Shown here: in pieces, positions 43,130-55,126 of the stretch
Numbering within the stretch: the stretch's first letter is position 1
How the letters are laid out: every line of letters starts with the position of its first letter
DNA from: Ottelia alismoides
Lineage: Eukaryota > Streptophyta > Magnoliopsida > Alismatales > Hydrocharitaceae
Length of the DNA stretch: 64,000 bases
NCBI GenBank assembly: GCA_037367405.1
Contig: JAZKJV010005542.1
Span: 670,501-734,500 of the forward strand
Direction of reading: 5' to 3'
Notes under the pieces: generated by a model
Told to the model about the DNA's origin: nothing
Seen by the model: the letters and a program-made list of their open reading frames with translations, nothing else
The model's database searches: none
Position numbers and translations under genes: made by a program

Positions 43130-44363
43130 GAATGGAGGGAAATGAAGGGAGGGAGGGTGGTGCAGAGGCAGAAGGTGACTACTAATGATTTAAAGAATGA
43201 TTGTAACCGACTCACACCAAAGACATACAAAACACAAAGCAAACCCTCAATTCACCAACTCTACACAATGTGAAGACCGTGAGATTTGGTCTTTTATCTT
43301 TTCAATTTTAGAATTAGGTGATCAACAAAAGTTGTACAAACACTTAGGAGGCTTGAGTAGGATTTGGGCACTACTCCTTAGTGTGTACGCAAGTGAGTAA
43401 AAGCGCAAACAATGAGTGGATTGCTCTTCCAATACAATGAGGAATTGGTTACGTTTAATTTTAGAGGTCAAGTTCAATTAGCAGTCCCAATTTTAAATTT
43501 TAAATTTTGTGAATTTTTTTGGATATTTTCAAGAATAACTCCTAACGAGCTTTCCGATTTCCTCTTTGATTAATTTGAGTCCAAAAACAGGGGGAGGAAG
43601 TCGAAAAAGCCAATGCACGGTCAAACACAATGATGCATGCAGAGATAGAAAATGTGTACCTTACTCCAGCACTCTACATGCAATATGATCCACGCATAAA
43701 ATTAAATACTGAAAGTAAACTAACTAAATGATGCACGAGGAAATCGGCCTTAAGACGAGTAGCTTCTATTGATCGTGAAGAACAATAGTTAGTTAACCGA
43801 ATCGAGTCCAGAGTCCGATCTTGAGAGTCACTCGGTGCCCGCCACAACGGGTCCTGCCAGCGTTGTATGTGACTCCTCATGGCACGTGGTCTCAAATCCA
43901 ATTAGACTAACTTTTTCAATTAATTTTTATCCAAGGTCCAATTACGTTCTATAGGAACAGATATTCTATTAGGTGTTGGGCCTTAGAAATTTACGTCACA
44001 ATCAATCAAAATTCCTACGTCTAAGGGCTAAAACCGTGAGAATCAAGTAGCAAGTTTATGACGTGAAATAAAAAACACGGAAAACAGCAGTGAGGTCCCC
44101 CAAATGCATCGGCACTTGGAGAAATAGACCTCGAAAAATGTCCAAGTGTCCACAGTTCAAAAGTCCTAGATTATTACAAGAATAATTGTTCTCTCTCAAA
44201 AAAATAAAATTCTTCAATTCTCTACTCTTCCTCCCGTGCGGGTCCTCAAAAAGTAACTCCAAGTTGTTCAAGCAGTACCTCACACAAAAATCCAAGAGAG
44301 AGAATGTCAGAAAACAATTATAATATGGTGAGACAAAATTGAAAAATGACTACAAAGCCGTGC
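43130..44363 (-). other. 5' leader of element C
   Basis: About 1.2 kb, homologous in parts to the A and B leaders. Contains the stem-loop at 44100-44119 and the conserved block at 43660-43890. Here that block has an ATG (AMRSHIQRWQDPLWRAPSD...) and can encode a peptide of about 68 residues ending MRGSYCM. No other gene. Confidence 0.65.
44100..44119 (-). ncRNA. Conserved leader stem-loop (element C copy)
   Basis: The minus strand reads CCAAGTGC-cgat-GCATTTGG, then GGGGACCTCAC. Relative to element B three stem pairs differ on both strands while pairing is kept. Confidence 0.7.
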
Positions 44364-44381
44364 TCCCCGGCAACGGCGCGA
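44364..44381 (-). other. Primer binding site, tRNA-Asp type
   Basis: The minus strand reads TCGCGCCGTTGCCGGGGA, 17 of 18 to the tRNA-Asp complement, separated from the LTR by GAA exactly as in element B. Confidence 0.9.
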
Positions 44382-44384
44382 TTC

Positions 44385-47300
44385 TGATGACACAAAATCC
44401 GATGCGGTCGAGATGGGATAAAATAATATCACAATGTTGTCGTTGTTCTCAATCGCGCGAATCGGTCAACGAGAAAAATTTATATTTTAAACCACTCAAT
44501 AAAAGATAAATCAATGAGAACAAATGTAAGCGGCTTTTCGCTATTCTTTTTACCTGGTATAGCGACCAGGGTCGAATACAAGGAGCACGTTTGAAAAACT
44601 AAGTAGTCAGATTTCCAAGCTAATTTTTAGTGTTTTTTTTAATTTTTATTATTTTTTATATTTTCGAATAAGACACAAAATGCACAAAAACACACACGCA
44701 ACACTCTTTTTATATTTTTCACAAAAGCCAAAATATACAAAAAAGTCCAAAGAAAATGTTTTTGAGTTTTATATATATTAAAATATTTTTGGTAATTTTT
44801 TTCGCAATTTTCTTCTATTTTTGAAATTTTATAAAAATAAAACAGTGGAAAATAAAGAGACTATTCACAGCTAGGAGTATTTTTCAATTTAAAAGTTCTT
44901 TAAATACTCAAAATTTCTGGAGATTATTTTTAACAAAAACTACAAAGAAATATCTACAAATAGAGACCAAGATCAGAATTTTTGGATTTTTCTATAATTT
45001 TCTACAAATTTTTTTTTGATTTTTAATTTTTAGCAATTTTTTGGAGTTTTATAAATGTAAAATGCACAAAAATTGGATAGAATCTAAAAGAGATCAAAAT
45101 GCACCTACAATAATTTTTTTGGAAATTTTAGGCAAATTTTTTTATTTTTTTATGAATTTTCAAATTTCTGACAAGGAAAAGATACAGTTTTTTATTTTTT
45201 AAAAATATCAAATGACAATAAAATTTGATGAAAACTTTATAAAATGGCAAGCACTATAGCAGGAACTTACACAAATTTTTGCAAGATTTTTTGAGCACGA
45301 AAACTATTTATTTCATTCAAAGAAGTCATGCAAGTTATTGTTATGAACAGTAGGGACTGAAACGCAGATATTTAAAGTTTTGACACAAAATGATAGCAGA
45401 AATAAAAGGCAGGAAGAATCTTGTAATTTACCCACTTAAAGCACATGTCTACTGGAGCTCAGGGGTGTGACTGCAATTTCGAAAACTTCCAGGTGCATTT
45501 ACGTAAATTTTCCGATTTATAATCCAAACCCTAGGGCATCCTTCGTTTCTTGTAAAAGGGGAGGAGAGGCAGGCCACCGCTACTGGGGAGTGCGCGGGCG
45601 GCGCACAACGGGCGGAAGGGCGGAGGTCGGGCTCAGCGCCGGCGGTCTGGAGATGCGGATCGACGGAGGGCTGGTGCACGTGGGGGTGCGTCGCGGAGGG
45701 GGGTCGCGCGCACAGCACGACCGCGCTCAGATGGTTCAGAAGGTCGGCGGTGGTTGGTCCCGCGCGTGGAGGGGCGGCTGGTTGGCTCGGCGCCGGTGGT
45801 CTGGAGATGCGGATGGACGGAGGGCCGCCCGTTGAGGGGGGCGGTGCCGCTGGAGGCGTCGTGGAAGCGCGGTGGGGCGCCACCATAGCGATGGGGCAGG
45901 AGCGAGGCGCGCAGGAGGAGGGGCCGCCACGGGTCAGGCGGGGCTGACGGTCGGAGCGGCTGAGGCCGCGTTGGTGGAGATCCTCACGCGCGCGGGGGAG
46001 AAGGGCGACGGGGGTGACAACCCCTGCTGCTTTATTTTTTTATTTTTTTGTTTTTATTATTATGTAACCTGCATGAAGAAGTTAAAAAAATATATTTTTT
46101 TGGTTTTTTTAACAGAAAATGTAACTAAAAGAGAAAGGATTTTGTATGTTTTTTTATTTTAAATGGACCTACAAAACAATAGTTAGAGATAGAAACAAAA
46201 ATTTTTATTTATTTATTTTTACCTACAAAACAATTGTTAGAGATAACTTTTTTTTATTTTTCCTATAAAAAGAAGATGTGAGATAAACAGGAAAAATGAT
46301 TTTATGGTTTTTTTATTTATACACAGGAATGGGAACAATGAATGGGCCGATCTTGCGATATGAAAGAGAAATCTGTGACTCTGACCACTGTACGTGGTCG
46401 GAGATGAAAGGTTGTGCGAGATAGAAATGAAATGCGGAGATTGGAAAATGAGATGGAAAATCGATCTCGATGCGGAAAAGTGTGTGGTGAATTTCGCTAT
46501 ATTTTTTAATCTAAAAACTAATCACTACTCCTACGCAAAATTCTAAGCCTACGATTTACCTACGAAAAATAACGAGAAGTAAAAGTGGATCTCACCTCAG
46601 GGTTCGGACATGCCATGATGGCCTCAACGAAGCTCAAATCGCTGTCACCGACCGGATCGGAGGTTAGGACCCTCTTCAACAAGAAACCTCTCGGAAATCG
46701 GGCTCCTCTCCGCCAAAGATCGATCAAGTGTGAATGAGGGAGGGAGGAGCCAATAAAAAGAGAAGAAAAATCAAAAATGGAAAATATTTACATATAGGGA
46801 AAGTGTTTATTGGGTGAATTATTAAAATAATTAAATTAATAAATTAATTAAATAATTAATTACGAAATTCAGAATAAATATATTAAATAAATAAATGAAT
46901 TAATTGAAAATCAATAAACCACCATAATGGTGGCCATATAAGGTGTGGAATCAAATCTAAAATACATGGTAAGTTATTAAGTCTTTTAATTCACATAAAT
47001 CCAATAAATTAAATATGAATCTCGAAACTAAATTAAATTAATTAAATAATATTAGATAATTAAATTTTTTGGTGGTTTCTATTTAAGGAAGGTAGTCGTA
47101 TACACATATTATACACATATAATACAATATATACATAGTACAAATAAGGAAATAATTTTTATAAAAGATTTTTTATTTTTCTAATTTTTTATTTCTTTAA
47201 TGAAAACAATATTTACAATTATATACATTATATAAAAATAAATATAAATAAATATATACAATGAATTTATGGGAAAATTGCACAAAACACCCTAGAAAAC

Positions 47301-47925
47301 CGACTTTTAATCGTAACTCCAAAAAATATGAAACCACAACCATTTGAAAGATAATTTAATTTATAGTATAATGGAAGTGAGTTTGGTTTGATTTGAGCTC
47401 GTATGGAGACGGAATTGATGTTTCAATTATCGCTTTGCGGCTTTTTCTGGGTGTAATTATTTTCAATAAATACAATATTTTAATTTACAAATATTTTTAT
47501 TATTTACAAAAAAATTATTTACAACTTTTATTTACAAAAGTAATTAGTTTGAGGTCAAATTATGTACAAATAACATAATGTGATTTTTGTACAAATATAC
47601 AGGAAAATATTTACAAGATATTTTTGGTTTTTCTGACAGAAGACCTTATCTCCCCCTACTTTATTCCTGGTCGATCAAGTCAAGTCTTGACCTTCTCTCG
47701 GAGTTAGGGTCAGTCTGCATTTATTGCATAAATACATCCTTTATTTTTCTTTTATTTTTCTTTCTTCTTTATTCTTTTATTTATGTACAAAAAGTGTTAA
47801 AAATGCAATTTTAACAAATGCATGCAAAATGGTAAAATTAAGAAATTAGTGGGTATTTACAGGCGTTTGACTAAGAAAATGAAGCTAAAATAAAAGAATA
47901 AAGGCGATGAATCATGGATTCATCA
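44385..47925 (-). repeat. 5' LTR of element C
   Basis: 3541 bases, TGATGACACAAAATCC at the left, CGATGAATCATGGATTCATCA at the right, then the GGGAG duplication. Near-identical to 35093-38638, including the GC-rich island (45515-46020) and the GACCAC-tgtac-GTGGTC palindrome near 46383. LTR 3' end is next to the primer site. Confidence 0.93.
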
Positions 47926-47930
47926 GGGAG
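47926..47930. other. Target site duplication GGGAG, right copy
   Basis: Matches 35088-35092 exactly and abuts the right LTR end of element C. Confidence 0.95.
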
Positions 47931-48251
47931 CTACATATCACTTACACAGTACAAGGAAAGATTCATGGTCATTAGAGTTTGTGTATGTAGACTTGTTTTG
48001 ATCTGGATTGTTGAGGAGTCTTGACTATAGATTAGTGGATCTTAGAGGCTGCTAAGTTTTAAACTTAAGTCTAAATAAGGTTCCGACAAATTAATAATCC
48101 AAAGGTCTTACCGAGCTCCATATTTCAATTTAATGAAGGAAAGTTTAATAATCAACCTTTATTTCTCCTCTTTTTCTTTGTCCTTTTTCTTTTTCACTTC
48201 TTTTTCAAATAAGTGTTTGCTAAGGGACTAGCAAAGTTAAGTATAGGGGGG
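47931..48251 (+). other. 3' region of element B, right of the insertion, with polypurine tract
   Basis: Continues element B after the element C insertion. Matches the reverse complement of 63450-63770 in element D closely. Contains the TTTGCTA/TAGCAAA stem (48216-48222/48229-48235) and the polypurine tract AAGTATAGGGGGG at 48239-48251, directly before the LTR start. Confidence 0.85.
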
Positions 48252-49311
48252 TGATGAATACCCATTCATCACTCTTTATTCTTATATTTTAGCTACAAAA
48301 CCTATGCAAAACACATGTATATTCTTGTAAATAGCAATAATTATCATCTTGTGTAAATATGCATAATTAGCATGTTTTTGTGCATAAATAAATTAATAAA
48401 GAAATAAAAGAAAAAGAGGGAGATATTTAGAATAAATATTGAGTGACCTAATCCCAAGGGAGGGCTCAGCATAGGCAAGACCGCAAAAAGAACCAAGTAG
48501 AGGGAGATAGGGCCAACTCATGTGTACATATACCTGTAAATAAATAAAAAAAATTTTCCTCTTAATAAAATAAAATGGGTGTTTATTTATTTGCCTATAT
48601 TTGTAAATATAAAATTGAAATAATAATGAGAAAAAAAAGAAAAATTAAATAAATAAAATTTCCTTCTTCATTGTACATAGACCATGTGTATAAAACCACA
48701 CATATATTTATTTTCCTCTTGTAAATAAATAATTAAAATCCCATAAAATATTTTCAAATTCTACATTTTATGGTGTAAATAAAATAAAATAAAAACTATA
48801 AAAATAGAATAAAAATAAAATAAAAATAAATAAAATAAAAATCAAAATCCACATTGTATATATACCATGTACATATTTGTGTATACCTATTTATTTAACC
48901 CTTGAAAATAAATAATAAAAAGAAAATAAAAATAACCCTTTATTCCAAATTTTATCTTATAAATAAATGTAAAATTGGAATAAATGTATAAAAATAAACA
49001 ACTAAAAACTAAAATAAAAAATAAATACATGTATATACCTATATATAATAATACTATTTTGTAAATACATAAGTTATATTTCAAAAAAATAAATAAAAAT
49101 CACTAAAAATTAATTTTAAAATAAATAAACATTTTTCATGTTTAAAGTTTTTCGAAATAACTGCATTTACTATTTTTTATTGAATTTCTAAATCTTTAAT
49201 AATTGGCGAGCTCTAATTGGTCCATGGGGTTGTTGACCCCCGGTCAACTATCCCCCAGGACCACCAGACTCGGATTCTGTGCGCCCGACCCGACTTCTCA
49301 CAATTATCCTC
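48252..49311 (+). repeat. 3' LTR of element B, truncated
   Basis: Starts TGATGAATACCCATTCATCA like the 5' LTR and follows it base for base with few changes to about 49311 (5' LTR 22769), where similarity stops in '..cacaattatcctc'. The remaining 2.4 kb of LTR is missing. Contains the double W-box at 49232-49248. Confidence 0.9.
49232..49248. promoter_or_regulatory. Palindromic double W-box in LTR
   Basis: GTTGACC-ccc-GGTCAAC, partner of 22688-22704; spacer differs at one base while both arms are kept. Confidence 0.5.
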
Positions 49312-49879
49312 AAGATAAGTTTTAGCAATGTTAATCACCTCCGAGCTCTCTAGTTCTTCAAACAACAATTGAAACACTTTTAACATGCTATAACTATGAT
49401 GATATTATTTTTGGTATATTTTTATTCACTTGTTCTTAGTTTAGATATATTTACTCACGTTATATTCTCACATTATTGTGAACTATCTCTGTTAATTATT
49501 GTTATTGATATCATTGTGCTTATTCATTAAGAATTATCTTTGATTTTCCTAAGCAAAATATTGAAAAATTATTTTGATATTCCTTTCATAACCCTTTTCT
49601 GAAGGAACTTTTGGTGTTTGATCCGAAAGTTTGCAGATTGTTTGTGGGTATGCGGAGACACCCATACTATTGTCGTATTGTTAGATTTGTGGTATGAACC
49701 TTGGTTGTAAATTCGTAGTTATAAAGCAGGAATATTTGTAACCAATTGAGATATTCATGTAAATACTTAATGCTACTATGAAGCAGTTGGTTGGCTCGAA
49801 TTAGCAGAAATCTCGAGTTAGGTGACTCTGGTCATGATTTTTTCCAAGTTAGATTTTCATGGTAACATCATGTAACTGA
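49312..49879. other. Unassigned AT-rich stretch
   Basis: Nothing recognisable. It may belong to the minus-strand copia remnant whose protease fragment follows at 49880, but no integrase or RT motif was seen. Confidence 0.4.
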
Positions 49880-50030
49880 TTGCGTTGTTCTCAAACCTCT
49901 AAAGGATAACTTGTCATCATGAAACATTTTCGGATCACCTATCATATGGTTGGATGACCCATAGTCAATAACCTATTCAGAGTTGCCATCCATTCTCCTC
50001 ATGTTTAGTGTTGAATAAATATGTTCAGAA
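49880..50030 (-). pseudogene. Ty1/copia protease fragment
   Basis: The minus-strand translation has VIDYGSSNHMIGDPKMFHDD, which fits the copia protease signature WIIDSGAS-HMTGD--MF with D-S-G changed to D-Y-G; a stop precedes it. Only about 50 codons are recognisable. It lies 1.1 kb from a copia-type primer site and LTR on the same strand, so both may belong to one decayed element. Confidence 0.65.
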
Positions 50031-51150
50031 TGCATTTATTTTGACTTTTCAACTACATATATCTTTAGAAAAAAATGGAACTCCTCGACAATACCCATTA
50101 GAACGTCATAAGCAGGCAACCACACATAGGAACACATAGGATGACACAAAAGAACAAAGAAAAGACCAATCAACTTCATCACACATGATCTGAAAAAAAA
50201 CACTCCGTCATACACAGATTAAATAATAGAACCAAAGGAGCAAACCTAAGCATCGGGCCACACATGCAACCTTTGGGTAGAAAAGTACCACTGAGATGGT
50301 TATGTTGCGCAATAGCAACGACAGAAGAGATCAACACATCGGAACTTTTTATTTTGATTTCAAAGAAAAGTTTTTCCCAAACTTGACTTTTTAATTGGAC
50401 CCACTCGACCGTTCAACTTTGCACTTTGAAGTTGCACAAAGAGAATCACTCTTAGAGCAAGGACTACTAACACTCTTCAAACTTTTCACTCAATAAATGT
50501 AGAATTGGATAACATGGAAACAATCAATGCCCAACTTATTAATGCACATAGTCACAGGAGATGGCACCCAGACACATGCACAAGGAAGCAGAAATCACGT
50601 CCAATTCATAATGGCACATGTGTGGCGTTTGTTCCTTCTCTAATGTTTCCTTCCCTGCCAACGTGTCTGGGTGCACACACAGGGTTTGGGGTTTATATGC
50701 CAACCATGCATGGGAGGAAGGAAGTATATGTGCTGCTCTCTCACGGGAGGACAATGGCTGAAGAGGATGCTTCCTTCACCATTAGTGTGTCTGTGGCATA
50801 CGTTTAGGTAGAAGAACAAGGATGCACCATGATTAGGGGGTGTAACACTCATTGGAGATTGAACAATGTGTTGGGTAGAGCTACATGAGTGCATTGGGTT
50901 ACATTGGGGGGGGGGGGGGGCACGAGGCTAGTGCAAAGAGGCAGGTCACCAGTGCAACGAGTGTCAACATGACGGCAAGGCGGTCAGTTAGGTCAGTAGG
51001 GATGACCTGTGCAAGGCGGGTTGCACAGGTCGATCATTGGCGTGATGGGAGCATTTTACATACGGAATAATGAAGAACAATTGGAGATCATATACATACC
51101 ACAAGGAAGACCGAAGCAGTGGAAAGAAAACCAAATAAGTGCTTCAACAA
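50031..51150. other. Unassigned stretch, probably decayed copia gag and leader
   Basis: No gag motif could be found on the minus strand. It contains a run of 15 G at 50906-50920 and an imperfect inverted repeat CACCCAGACAC (50564) / GTGTCTGGGTG (50662). Short ORFs near 50505-50890 overlap on both strands and are not supported. Confidence 0.35.
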
Positions 51151-51163
51151 GGTTCTAATACCA
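51151..51163 (-). other. Primer binding site, initiator Met-tRNA type
   Basis: The minus strand reads TGGTATTAGAACC; the usual copia primer site is TGGTATCAGAGCC. Two transitions. It follows directly after the LTR end. Confidence 0.65.
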
Positions 51164-51539
51164 TGTAGAGAATAAGAAAGTCTACCACAAAGATCACATC
51201 AAGAAAACAAGGATTTACATGGAAAACCTCCTTACCAAGAAAATACCCACATGGTACATGGACCCTATTTTTTGACTATATATTAGGGCTCCCTTTTCTA
51301 TGGTAAATAACAAAAAAGAGGGATGAGTGCAATATATAGGAAATGGTAACTAGTCTCTCATCCAAAGATACATTTACCAAGATAAATATATGTCCATCTC
51401 AACCATTGTAAAATGAACGAATGCATATATTTGCCACAAAATAGTAAAACTTATTTTGAAACTCAAGTAAGAATGAATCCAACTTAGAAGACACAATATT
51501 AAGGCTTAAATGATCATTGTAACATATCAAAATCCAACG
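51164..51539 (-). repeat. Ty1/copia 5' LTR (short)
   Basis: About 376 bases, plus-strand edges TGTAGAGAATAAG and ATCCAACG; on the minus strand it begins CGTTGGATTTTG (TGTTGG expected) and ends CTCTACA beside the primer site. The right edge is inferred from the TGTTGG convention. No second LTR was found. Confidence 0.55.
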
Positions 51540-52564
51540 TTCCTAGAAGAGGCTCTACGTTTTCCTGATCAACGATTAACTCACACGTTCAAATTATATC
51601 CTGATATATTAATTTACTATATCTATCTTAATAACCATCTCACCCCTAGTCCTCCATTCAAAAAACAGACATGTGTCTTGCCCCTGCTCCCGCCTCCCAC
51701 ATTCCCGAATGGATAGTCTCTCCCCCTAATTCTTGCTCTCTCTATATGTCTCTCTCCGCTCTCTCTCTCCCCCTTCCAATCTTATTATGAAAGGAAACAT
51801 CCCTTCTCTCGCTCATAATCTCCAACCCTCCGTCTCTTTCAACTGTTGGGAAAATTTTCAACCTAACATGTATCAATCCCATCTCACTTTTCCATGGTAC
51901 AATATTTGTCTTATACTCTCTCTCTCTCCATCCATTATCTCACTGCTCTCTCTCCATCTTCACCTTCATTTGCTTTCCTCTAAGAGCAAAGAATTCTTCC
52001 TTCAAGCTATCCATATTAAATAATAATAATTTGCTCGATGCCATCAAGTAGTGAAAAAGTTTCCGTGGAATAAGTCGGCATGCTATATATTTATGAGAAA
52101 AAGAAAAATGTGTCCATGGGCACACGCAATGGCGTGTGCCCTCTCTCTTCATATGTGTGTGTGTGTAGCCTTTCAAATGAGGTGACACATTTCCTTGATT
52201 ATGATAATGTACCAATTTTGATTGTTGGATGATGAATGTGCACACCTGAATGTAACAACCATGTGGAATGAAGTGATTTTCGAACCAACTACACTTCTTA
52301 AAAATGGAGATCCTTACAATCCAAACAATAAGACTTGTTATATTTACATATATGACTCACAATATTCATTAAAAGAAATAAATGATATCAGATTAGAAAT
52401 TTTAATTGTTTTACAAAACCCTTCAGCTAATTACAAAAATTCATGCAATTCTGAGCATTGTATTTTATGTGTAGCTATGTTTCCTAATGTTATATTCAAA
52501 TAATATTGGTTTAGTTCTAGTATTTTTTGTAATGCATTATTTAATTATATTTAATTTCATTTTT
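51540..52564. other. Unassigned stretch with pyrimidine-rich tracts
   Basis: Contains CT-rich microsatellite-like tracts (51715-51775, 51915-51960) and GTGTGTGTGTGT near 52156. ORFs at 51510-51716, 51733-52023 and 52222-52503 have biased composition or no recognisable domain. No gene supported. Confidence 0.4.
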
Positions 52565-52950
52565 AGCCAACATTTTATTGGAGAAATACTTGGAAACTGT
52601 GAAGGTTTTTTTTGTAAAATCCATAGTCTATTTTGTAAATTGCATGTAAACTTTGTGAAATGGAGTGCTAATATCTAGATTCGTTTTCAGCCAACATTAT
52701 GTGGGAGCAATGTTCATAAGTTACAATATTTTTTTTGTAAATTTCATGGTCCTTCTGTAAGCTGCATATGATTTTTTCTATAAAAGTAAATGGTTATTAG
52801 CAATGTATAAATTATTTTTATGTTTCTAACTAATTTATTTGCCACTATCATACATCCATTAAAATTCATTGTCCTTTTGTAAAGTTTGTGCGATTTTTGT
52901 AAAATCGACACTCTCATTGTAAAATTTGTATGTTGATATGCAAAATAAAG
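52565..52950. repeat. Degenerate direct repeats, period about 124
   Basis: 'agccaacatt' begins at 52565 and again at 52689, each followed by 'ttttttttgtaaa-t-cat-gtc' and 'tgtaa--tgcat'; a third, weaker unit follows near 52860. Origin unknown. Confidence 0.45.
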
Positions 52951-53799
52951 GTTAATTAGTAACGTAGCATATATTCTTTGGAAAACAATAACATGTAAAA
53001 ATTACGTGAATCATGAAATCTTAAAAAATCCACGAATTGACATCTTACTAGAAACATGGAATTTGGGGTTGAATCCTTAAAAACACATTCATAGTCGCTT
53101 AAAATATGAGATGATTAGTAATATGAATACGACGCATGAGAGTAACAAAACAAATATATATTCCGTAAAAACGATACTTACCTCTATAATATCACAATTT
53201 TTTGAGAGATGTTATTGGTGACATGCATTAATTTGACGAAGAAAACAAACTATCCATCGATCTCGAAGAAAAAATTTGGCAGAAAAATGGAATTATCACA
53301 AACCTCTTTCATGTAGGATACTAGTTTTAGCACTAAATGACATCAACCAGTAATTACTGTGGAAACTATGATAAAAAGGAATACAATTTCTGAAAATAGA
53401 ATATCATATGTTGTTTGAACTGTCGTATTTGGGTCAATCAATTATTTTATCATGGAACGTAGATCACGATCAAACGATTAACATAAAGTGTTTCATGAAA
53501 AGAATGTAAAGGCACTACTTCATTTCAAGTTTCTCCAGTGTATATAAACACACTATTTGATGCACCCATTTAATGATTGGTTTGATGCTTTAATCCTTGA
53601 CTTGACATGTTTGAATTTTTTCTCCCTTTTGTTTTGATAGCACACTGCAACATGAGATTGCTGGGTTCTAAAACTTCATGGGGGTATTTCTATAACAATC
53701 AATACAATATCAATTGTATCTTTAGATATTCACGCGATGAATAGGGAAAACAATACATCATAAATATCTAATTATAAATGATAATACATCGGATAATAA
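52951..53799. other. Unassigned AT-rich stretch
   Basis: No coding sequence, repeat or element end recognised. Confidence 0.4.
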
Positions 53800-54485
53800 A
53801 GCCAACCCTTAAAAAAGAAATAATTGGAACTATGGTTATCAACATCCACGTTGTAATAACCTAATGATAATATTAAACACAAACAATGTATGCATTTAAA
53901 GTATGCATTTAATGTATGGAAGCATAAAAAAGATTCATAGCAAAAACATAGTTCTCATGACATGTAGGTGAGGGTTTAAGAATATTTAATGGTGATATCA
54001 ATAAAACAAATATGACAATGCAAAGAAAAGAATCCTTGATTCCATGGATGCTATTAATGCTTGTAGGCGAACTTTTAAATCAACCAATGCCTTCCTTCTT
54101 TGCTTCACACTCTTTCTCTCCTTCTTTATGGATCTCTTTTCTTATGGAAAAGAAACTCTTTCTATATCAAGAATTAGGAGTCCATAACTCCCTTATGAAG
54201 ATAGGATTTAAAAAAAGATATATCCGTCCATGTTAGTTGTTTGGGGACTATGACTCATTCGATAACTACATGATTTGTTGATTTTCAGTCCAACCATCGT
54301 AAATTTGAAAATTATACCTTAAATCTTTACATAATGAATTCCCATGCAACCTAAATACATTCATGACCCGATAGTTTCAAAATTCCTTATCTGATCACAT
54401 TTGTTCTATTCGGCCATATTATTAAAGTTGACAATATTATTGATTCTAATTATATACACATATAAGACCACCGTTGGATTAAACA
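53800..54485 (-). repeat. Ty1/copia 3' LTR remnant (left border uncertain)
   Basis: The right edge is set by TAAACA followed by ATCTCCCACTTGG; on the minus strand this is a polypurine tract (CCAAGTGGGAGAT) followed by TGTTTAATCC. The text to the left (cggataataaagccaacc) is typical of plant copia LTRs. The left border is a guess. Confidence 0.5.
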
Positions 54486-54777
54486 ATCTCCCACTTGGAC
54501 TATATGTGTAGATATTATAATGACATAATATCTTGATGAGCTCAAGTCATAACTTTAATGTGTATCCACAAGTGATGTCTATCACTTGTATCAATTATAG
54601 GATCAAAATGGCTATGCTAAAATCATAATAACTTAACCTTTAATTGCCACGTATGTTAATGCAACTTAATAACATGGATAGAACAGGAGTATGCGACATG
54701 GAAATTACATGCAATGTGATCTTAACATATCAAATTCCAACTGTCCACTTAATTGACAGCAAACTTGATGAATAATA
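54486..54777 (-). other. Short copia internal fragment with polypurine tract
   Basis: Begins with the polypurine tract on the minus strand (54486-54498). No recognisable coding domain in the remaining 280 bases, which end at the Athila integrase remnant. Confidence 0.4.
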
Positions 54778-55121
54778 AAGTGACTGTATAACCTACAAGG
54801 TTCCATTAGGAATGTCTCCATATTATCTTGTCTATGGGAAGCCTTGCCATCTACCTGTCAAATTAATTCACAAATCACTTGAGGCAATCAACATCTGTAA
54901 TTTGGACTAATAAACAAGTGGTCAAAACCAAAGATTGATCTGAACATACTCTTGGAATCCTAAGATTATGTATATGATAATAACCCAATGTACAAGGATA
55001 AGGCCAAATGATGGCACGAGAAGCATATCATATGAAAGACTTTCGAATCTGGACAGAAAGTGTGGTTTTTTGATGCAAAGTTGAGGATATTCCCGCCCAA
55101 ATTAAAGAGCAAATGGATAGG

Positions 55122-55126
55122 GCCAT
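55122..55126. other. Target site duplication GCCAT, left copy
   Basis: GCCAT directly before the solo LTR, repeated at 58854-58858 directly after it. Confidence 0.9.

Larger units (their letters stand above)
35093..47925 (-). mobile_element. Element C: non-autonomous Athila-like retrotransposon with gag and no pol
   Basis: 12,833 bases on the minus strand: 5' LTR 44385-47925, primer site 44364-44381, leader, gag with long acidic extension (43129-41183), structured 3' module, 3' region, polypurine tract, 3' LTR 35093-38638. No protease, RT, RNase H or integrase sequence is present. The target duplication GGGAG is perfect, and the LTRs differ by about 4% over the first 235 bases by eye, nearly all transitions. 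It is thus the youngest insertion here, after element B. The gag-only layout resembles described non-autonomous TR-GAG-type elements; mobilisation by enzymes of a B-like relative is inferred. Confidence 0.9.
21695..49311 (+). mobile_element. Element B: Athila-type Ty3/gypsy retrotransposon, split by element C and 3'-truncated
   Basis: Order on the plus strand: 5' LTR, tRNA-Asp primer site, leader, gag, protease, RT, RNase H, integrase, structured 3' module, 3' region, polypurine tract, 3' LTR. Without element C (35093-47925 plus its duplicated GGGAG) it is about 14.8 kb. The 3' LTR stops after 1060 bases. The coding region has many stops and several frameshifts, so it is dead, but domain order is complete. 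TCGGT at 21690-21694 would be the left target duplication; truncation removed its partner. Confidence 0.9.

Noticed and set aside
50505..50894. 100-codon plus-strand ORF and overlapping minus-strand ORFs
   Set aside because: No recognised motif, overlapping frames and decayed copia surroundings.
51715..51960. CT-rich tracts resembling a plant gene 5' leader
   Set aside because: No coding exon with splice sites or conserved protein could be found downstream; treated as simple sequence.
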